The notes under the pieces were generated by a model that saw only the letters and a program-made list of their open reading frames with translations, was not told where the DNA came from and searched no databases. The position numbers and the translations under genes were made by a program. Below are positions 6,685-9,009 of a stretch of 9,009 nucleotides of DNA, piece after piece. The stretch's first letter is position 1. Each line of letters starts with the position of its first letter. This DNA is from Thermoplasmata archaeon. Lineage in GTDB: Archaea > Thermoplasmatota > Thermoplasmata > Thermoplasmatales > Thermoplasmataceae. The stretch lies in NCBI GenBank assembly GCA_021847855.1, contig JAJZOT010000049.1, positions 1 to 9,009 of the forward strand, in the 5' to 3' direction.

Positions 6685-6971
6685 GACCTTGCATAAAATC
6701 CGTTAAAAAATTTATGAATACACATTTAGTTCCATTGACTGATGCAAGATAATGGGTACCCGGGCTTCCCTGGCTGTAAATCTGGAATAAAAGATACACT
6801 CGTAATCCTGTCCAGAATGTCATTGATACAGCCCGTATGATACCGTGGAGAAATAGGAATTCATTTCAAATGAGCACCAAACGATTGTGTGAGGCAATAT
6901 CCGAATTTTGTGAACAAACGCCAGATATTTGATATATATGGTATCAGAATAGTCTTAGAATTTCTACTACA

Positions 6972-6979
6972 TTTATAAA
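6972..6979 (+). promoter_or_regulatory. Orphan TATA box, possible small-RNA promoter
   Basis: TTTATAAA followed by GGG is a strong archaeal TATA match with no gene about 25 bases downstream; the first ATG (7020) opens only 7 codons. If used, transcription would start near 7000 and meet the oligo-T tract at 7066-7076, giving an RNA of roughly 75 bases. Confidence 0.3.
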
Positions 6980-7065
6980 GGGCATATCTCAACAAGTCCA
7001 GTAATTCTCGTGGTTTTTCATGGATTTAATAATTGATCGATAGCTTAATGCCGTAGTGGAACACA

Positions 7066-7076
7066 TTTTTCTTTTT
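7066..7076 (+). terminator. Oligo-T tract, possible terminator
   Basis: TTTTTCTTTTT on the plus strand, flanked by the 6-base inverted pair GTAGTG (7053-7058) and CACTAC (7078-7083). It would end a transcript started from the orphan TATA box at 6972-6979. It may also insulate the dehydrogenase promoter. Confidence 0.3.
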
Positions 7077-7207
7077 ACACTACAGGAAAAAGGGTATATA
7101 TGATGAAAAAGAGCCCTATACACCTCTTAGGCGTAATATGCATCATTGAAAAACCCTAAGCATATTTTGACGCCATATTCCGATATTGTAATATTGATCC
7201 TAAACCC

Positions 7208-7215
7208 TTAATATT
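7208..7215 (+). promoter_or_regulatory. TATA box for the dehydrogenase gene
   Basis: CTTAATATTATT is centred about 24 bases before ATG 7235, the same geometry as the exporter operon promoter. No ribosome binding site is visible, so a leaderless mRNA is expected. Confidence 0.55.
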
Positions 7216-7234
7216 ATTGCAAAAATACAGATAA

Positions 7235-8110
7235 ATGAAATTGGGCATCTATTTTGACGTGAAAAAAGAAGTCGCCGAGAAATGCACCGAAATAACCGGA
7301 ATTCCCTCTGTTGTGAAACCTGATTATGCAACGGACATTGAGCTGATACAGGAAGATTTCATAGTTGGTCCTGAAACAAAGCTCATTCAGACGGTTACAG
7401 CAGGTGTTGACCATGTAAAAATAGGTAAAATACCTGCAAATGTTACATTCTGCAGCAATGCTGATGCTTTCTCTGATCCGGTAGCAGAACACGCATTTGC
7501 AATGATCCTTTACCATATAAGAAAAATAAGCACCTTTGATTCAATGACAAGGAATGGGACATGGAAGAAGCTGCCTGTGTCATCCCTTAAACACAGGACT
7601 CTTGGAATACTTGGATATGGAGGTATTGGGAGGAGCTGCGCCAGAATTGGAAAAGCACTGGGAATGAACGTACTTGCATATACAAGAACACCTGGTACCA
7701 AAACTAATGTTGACAGATACGTTGATTCCGCCAAGGATCTGTTCAGGGAAAGTGATGTTGTGATAATAGGGCTTCCCCTGACAAAACAGACACGAGGATC
7801 TGTGGATTCAGATCTACTCTCAGTCTTCAGGGGGAGCATAATAGTGAACGTTGCAAGAGCAGACGTGGTGGACAGAAAATCTATGCTGGATTTCCTCAAT
7901 AATAATCCGGAAAAGGAGTACCTTTCTGACGTATGGTGGGGAGAACCTAAAATTGAGAAGCATTTACCAGAAAATGCAGTGCTTACTCCCCATGTCGCAG
8001 GACTTTCACCGGACCTTGTTGAAGAGGCACTTGTCCATGCATGCTATAACATAAAATTATACCTTGATGGAAAACCCGGGAACATTGTGAAAAGGGAGGA
8101 CTATCTCTGA
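7235..8110 (+). CDS. D-isomer-specific 2-hydroxyacid dehydrogenase
   Basis: A 291-residue cytoplasmic oxidoreductase that interconverts a 2-keto acid and its D-2-hydroxy acid with a nicotinamide cofactor. It has a short N-terminal substrate domain with VTAGVDHV (54-61), the loop typical of the family, and a dinucleotide fold with G-x-G-x-x-G at 127-132 (GYGGIG). The catalytic trio is Arg208 (VNVARAD), Glu237 (WWGEP) and His253 (LTPHVAG). At the end of the second strand of the fold, where NAD enzymes have Asp, it has Thr-Arg (AYTRTPG, Arg151), which suggests NADPH preference as in glyoxylate/hydroxypyruvate reductases. It is somewhat shorter than the usual 310-330 residues, mainly in the N-terminal domain. 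The substrate is not decidable: glyoxylate, hydroxypyruvate, phosphoglycerate and branched-chain keto acids are all handled by relatives. It has its own promoter; the downstream permease is co-directional but separately promoted. Confidence 0.92.
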   Translation: MKLGIYFDVKKEVAEKCTEITGIPSVVKPDYATDIELIQEDFIVGPETKLIQTVTAGVDHVKIGKIPANVTFCSNADAFSDPVAEHAFAMILYHIRKISTFDSMTRNGTWKKLPVSSLKHRTLGILGYGGIGRSCARIGKALGMNVLAYTRTPGTKTNVDRYVDSAKDLFRESDVVIIGLPLTKQTRGSVDSDLLSVFRGSIIVNVARADVVDRKSMLDFLNNNPEKEYLSDVWWGEPKIEKHLPENAVLTPHVAGLSPDLVEEALVHACYNIKLYLDGKPGNIVKREDYL

Positions 8111-8173
8111 CCTTTATTTATAAACGTTATCATCTTGATATTATTGGGATTTGACCTATTTGTTCTAAGAATG

Positions 8174-8197
8174 CCGGAAGTATAAAAATGTTCCCGG
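8174..8197. repeat. Inverted repeat flanking a TATA-like sequence
   Basis: CCGGAA (8174-8179) and TTCCCGG (8191-8197) are complementary except for one extra C, and surround TATAAAA (8181-8187). It lies just upstream of the permease TATA box and could be an operator or an alternative promoter with a longer leader. Confidence 0.25.
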
Positions 8198-8202
8198 AAC
8201 CA

Positions 8203-8211
8203 CTTAAATAA
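8203..8211 (+). promoter_or_regulatory. TATA box for the APC permease gene
   Basis: CTTAAATAA is centred 25 bases before ATG 8232, which implies leaderless transcription. It includes CACTTAAA (8201-8208), a sequence also present in the palindrome at 1962-1976. Confidence 0.6.
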
Positions 8212-8231
8212 CATGACCGCCTAATGCAAAT

Positions 8232-9009
8232 ATGTCCCAGGGAACCATTGAGGGTCCAAGGAAAAAACATTATGAACTGCAAAAGGGGTCTGTTGGAACA
8301 TGGCAGGGAGCCTTCTATTCATTGGCCCAGGTAGGGCCTGCCGCCGATATTGCCATACTTCTCATCGGAACTTTTGCAGATGTTGGCTTCAGGTCAGTGA
8401 CCGCCATAATCGTTGCATGGCTCATTTATGGACTGTGGATGATTACTCCATATGAATTCTCTAAACTGAGATCAAATGCAGGAGGATATTACGCCTATGC
8501 TGCAGCCTCTACGAAATCTGGATTTTATGGTCCGGCAACTGCCTTTTCGTGGCTGTATGAGAATCTCACATCTTCTGCCTTTGCAATTCTCGGTATTTCG
8601 TCTTTCCTATTCCTGCTTTCAGCCCAGATATCGGCGTTCAAGTATCTCTGGGTCGTATTCGCAGTGGGAATGATTGTGTACATAACAGTTGTCCCCTATC
8701 TGGGGATCAGGCCTTCCGTTCAATATACGTTCATCACAGGCCTTGCAGAGGTTCTTTTCCTCTTTGTTGCAGCCGTCATCATTATTGTTGAGGTGGGTCC
8801 GGGAAATTCCTTTGTTCCCTTCACGCTTCCTGTTGGAGTTCTTCCAATATTCTTCCTCTCCATGATATTCTCAATCAGCGATTTCACAGGCATAGGGATA
8901 TCCACAACTATTTCTGAAGAGATCCAGGAGCCAAAGAAGAAGATAAAGAATTCACTGCTTCTATCCTACCTGTTTTCAGGCCTGGCTCTCATACCTGCCA
9001 CTTATGCAC
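8232..9009 (+). CDS. APC-superfamily amino acid permease, 3'-truncated by window edge
   Basis: The first 259 codons of an integral membrane transporter; the frame is open to the window end. A short basic cytoplasmic tail precedes a first helix with the broken-helix motif SLAQVGPAADIAIL (30-43). Further membrane segments lie near 55-73, 112-131, 139-158, 165-187 and 200-216, and a seventh begins near 243. NAGGYYAYA (82-90) matches the APC 'GGxYxY' motif after the second helix. ISEEIQEPKKKIKNS (227-241) matches the cytoplasmic loop 'E.xxPxxxxxxA' of amino acid/polyamine permeases. Members usually have 12 helices and 450-550 residues, so about half is missing. Likely substrate is an amino acid or polyamine moved with protons, useful for an acidophilic peptide or amino acid feeder. 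ATG 8232 fits the TATA box at 8203-8211; ATG 8224 is out of frame. Confidence 0.92.
   Translation, partial: MSQGTIEGPRKKHYELQKGSVGTWQGAFYSLAQVGPAADIAILLIGTFADVGFRSVTAIIVAWLIYGLWMITPYEFSKLRSNAGGYYAYAAASTKSGFYGPATAFSWLYENLTSSAFAILGISSFLFLLSAQISAFKYLWVVFAVGMIVYITVVPYLGIRPSVQYTFITGLAEVLFLFVAAVIIIVEVGPGNSFVPFTLPVGVLPIFFLSMIFSISDFTGIGISTTISEEIQEPKKKIKNSLLLSYLFSGLALIPATYA

Larger units (their letters stand above)
6690..7205. other. Divergent intergenic region, no gene supported
   Basis: About 515 bases between the exporter operon promoter and the dehydrogenase promoter. All six frames are broken; the only tidy start-to-stop frame is an 18-residue one at 7103-7159. It contains an orphan TATA box at 6972-6979 and an oligo-T tract at 7066-7076, listed separately. 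A 7-base inverted pair (TGATACC near 6840, GGTATCA near 6950) is too far apart to interpret. Confidence 0.55.

Noticed and set aside
7099..7105. ATGATGA resembling a box C of a C/D sRNA
   Set aside because: No CTGA box D or internal D'/C' pair follows at the right distance, so a C/D RNA is not supported.
7103..7159. 18-residue ORF (MKKSPIHLLGVICIIEKP) next to GTATATATG
   Set aside because: The TATA-like sequence is only a few bases before the ATG, too close to drive it, and the length is within chance expectation.

Overview
The window reads as an archaeal chromosome segment, most likely from an acidophilic, cell-wall-less Thermoplasmatales relative (Ferroplasma/Cuniculiplasma-like). This is an inference. 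It rests on the AT-rich sequence, archaeal TATA boxes placed about 24-28 bases before start codons (leaderless transcription), a GGTGA-type ribosome binding site at one internal start, extracytoplasmic proteins crowded with N-glycosylation sequons, and an AsnC/Lrp-style double helix-turn-helix regulator. No rRNA, tRNA, CRISPR array or intact insertion sequence was found.

Layout. (1) Positions 1-1924, minus strand: the first 641 codons of a large secreted or membrane-anchored surface glycoprotein that runs off the left edge. It has a signal-like N-terminus, about 40 sequons, no cysteine and two PEGA-like beta-sandwich repeats. (2) 1925-2595: a gene-poor control region with a perfect 15-base palindrome, a 37-base hairpin, a pair of 10-base direct repeats and a degenerate reading fragment. 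(3) 2617-3889, plus strand: a small hypothetical ORF, a micro-ORF and a 318-residue two-HTH transcription regulator, joined by ATGA start/stop overlaps. (4) 3890-4215: a gene-free stretch holding a start-less frame that may be a decayed transposase C-terminus. (5) 4216-6656, minus strand: a two-gene ABC-2 exporter operon (ATPase, then permease) behind a leaderless promoter. (6) 6657-7234: a divergent intergenic region with promoters at both ends and an orphan TATA box followed by an oligo-T tract. (7) 7235-8110, plus strand: a D-2-hydroxyacid dehydrogenase that probably prefers NADPH. (8) 8232-9009, plus strand: the first 259 codons of an APC-superfamily amino acid permease that runs off the right edge.

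How the parts relate. The exporter ATPase and permease certainly form one complex. Its substrate is unknown, and the permease carries an unusually large, sequon-rich outer domain. The regulator lies between the surface protein and the exporter and could control either, but nothing in the sequence proves it. The dehydrogenase and permease are co-directional, but the permease has its own TATA box, so they are probably separate transcription units. No complete novel multi-gene system is evident. The most distinctive items are the glycan-dense surface protein with a palindrome at its promoter, the regulator cluster with overlapping small ORFs, and the unexplained hairpin at 2217-2253.
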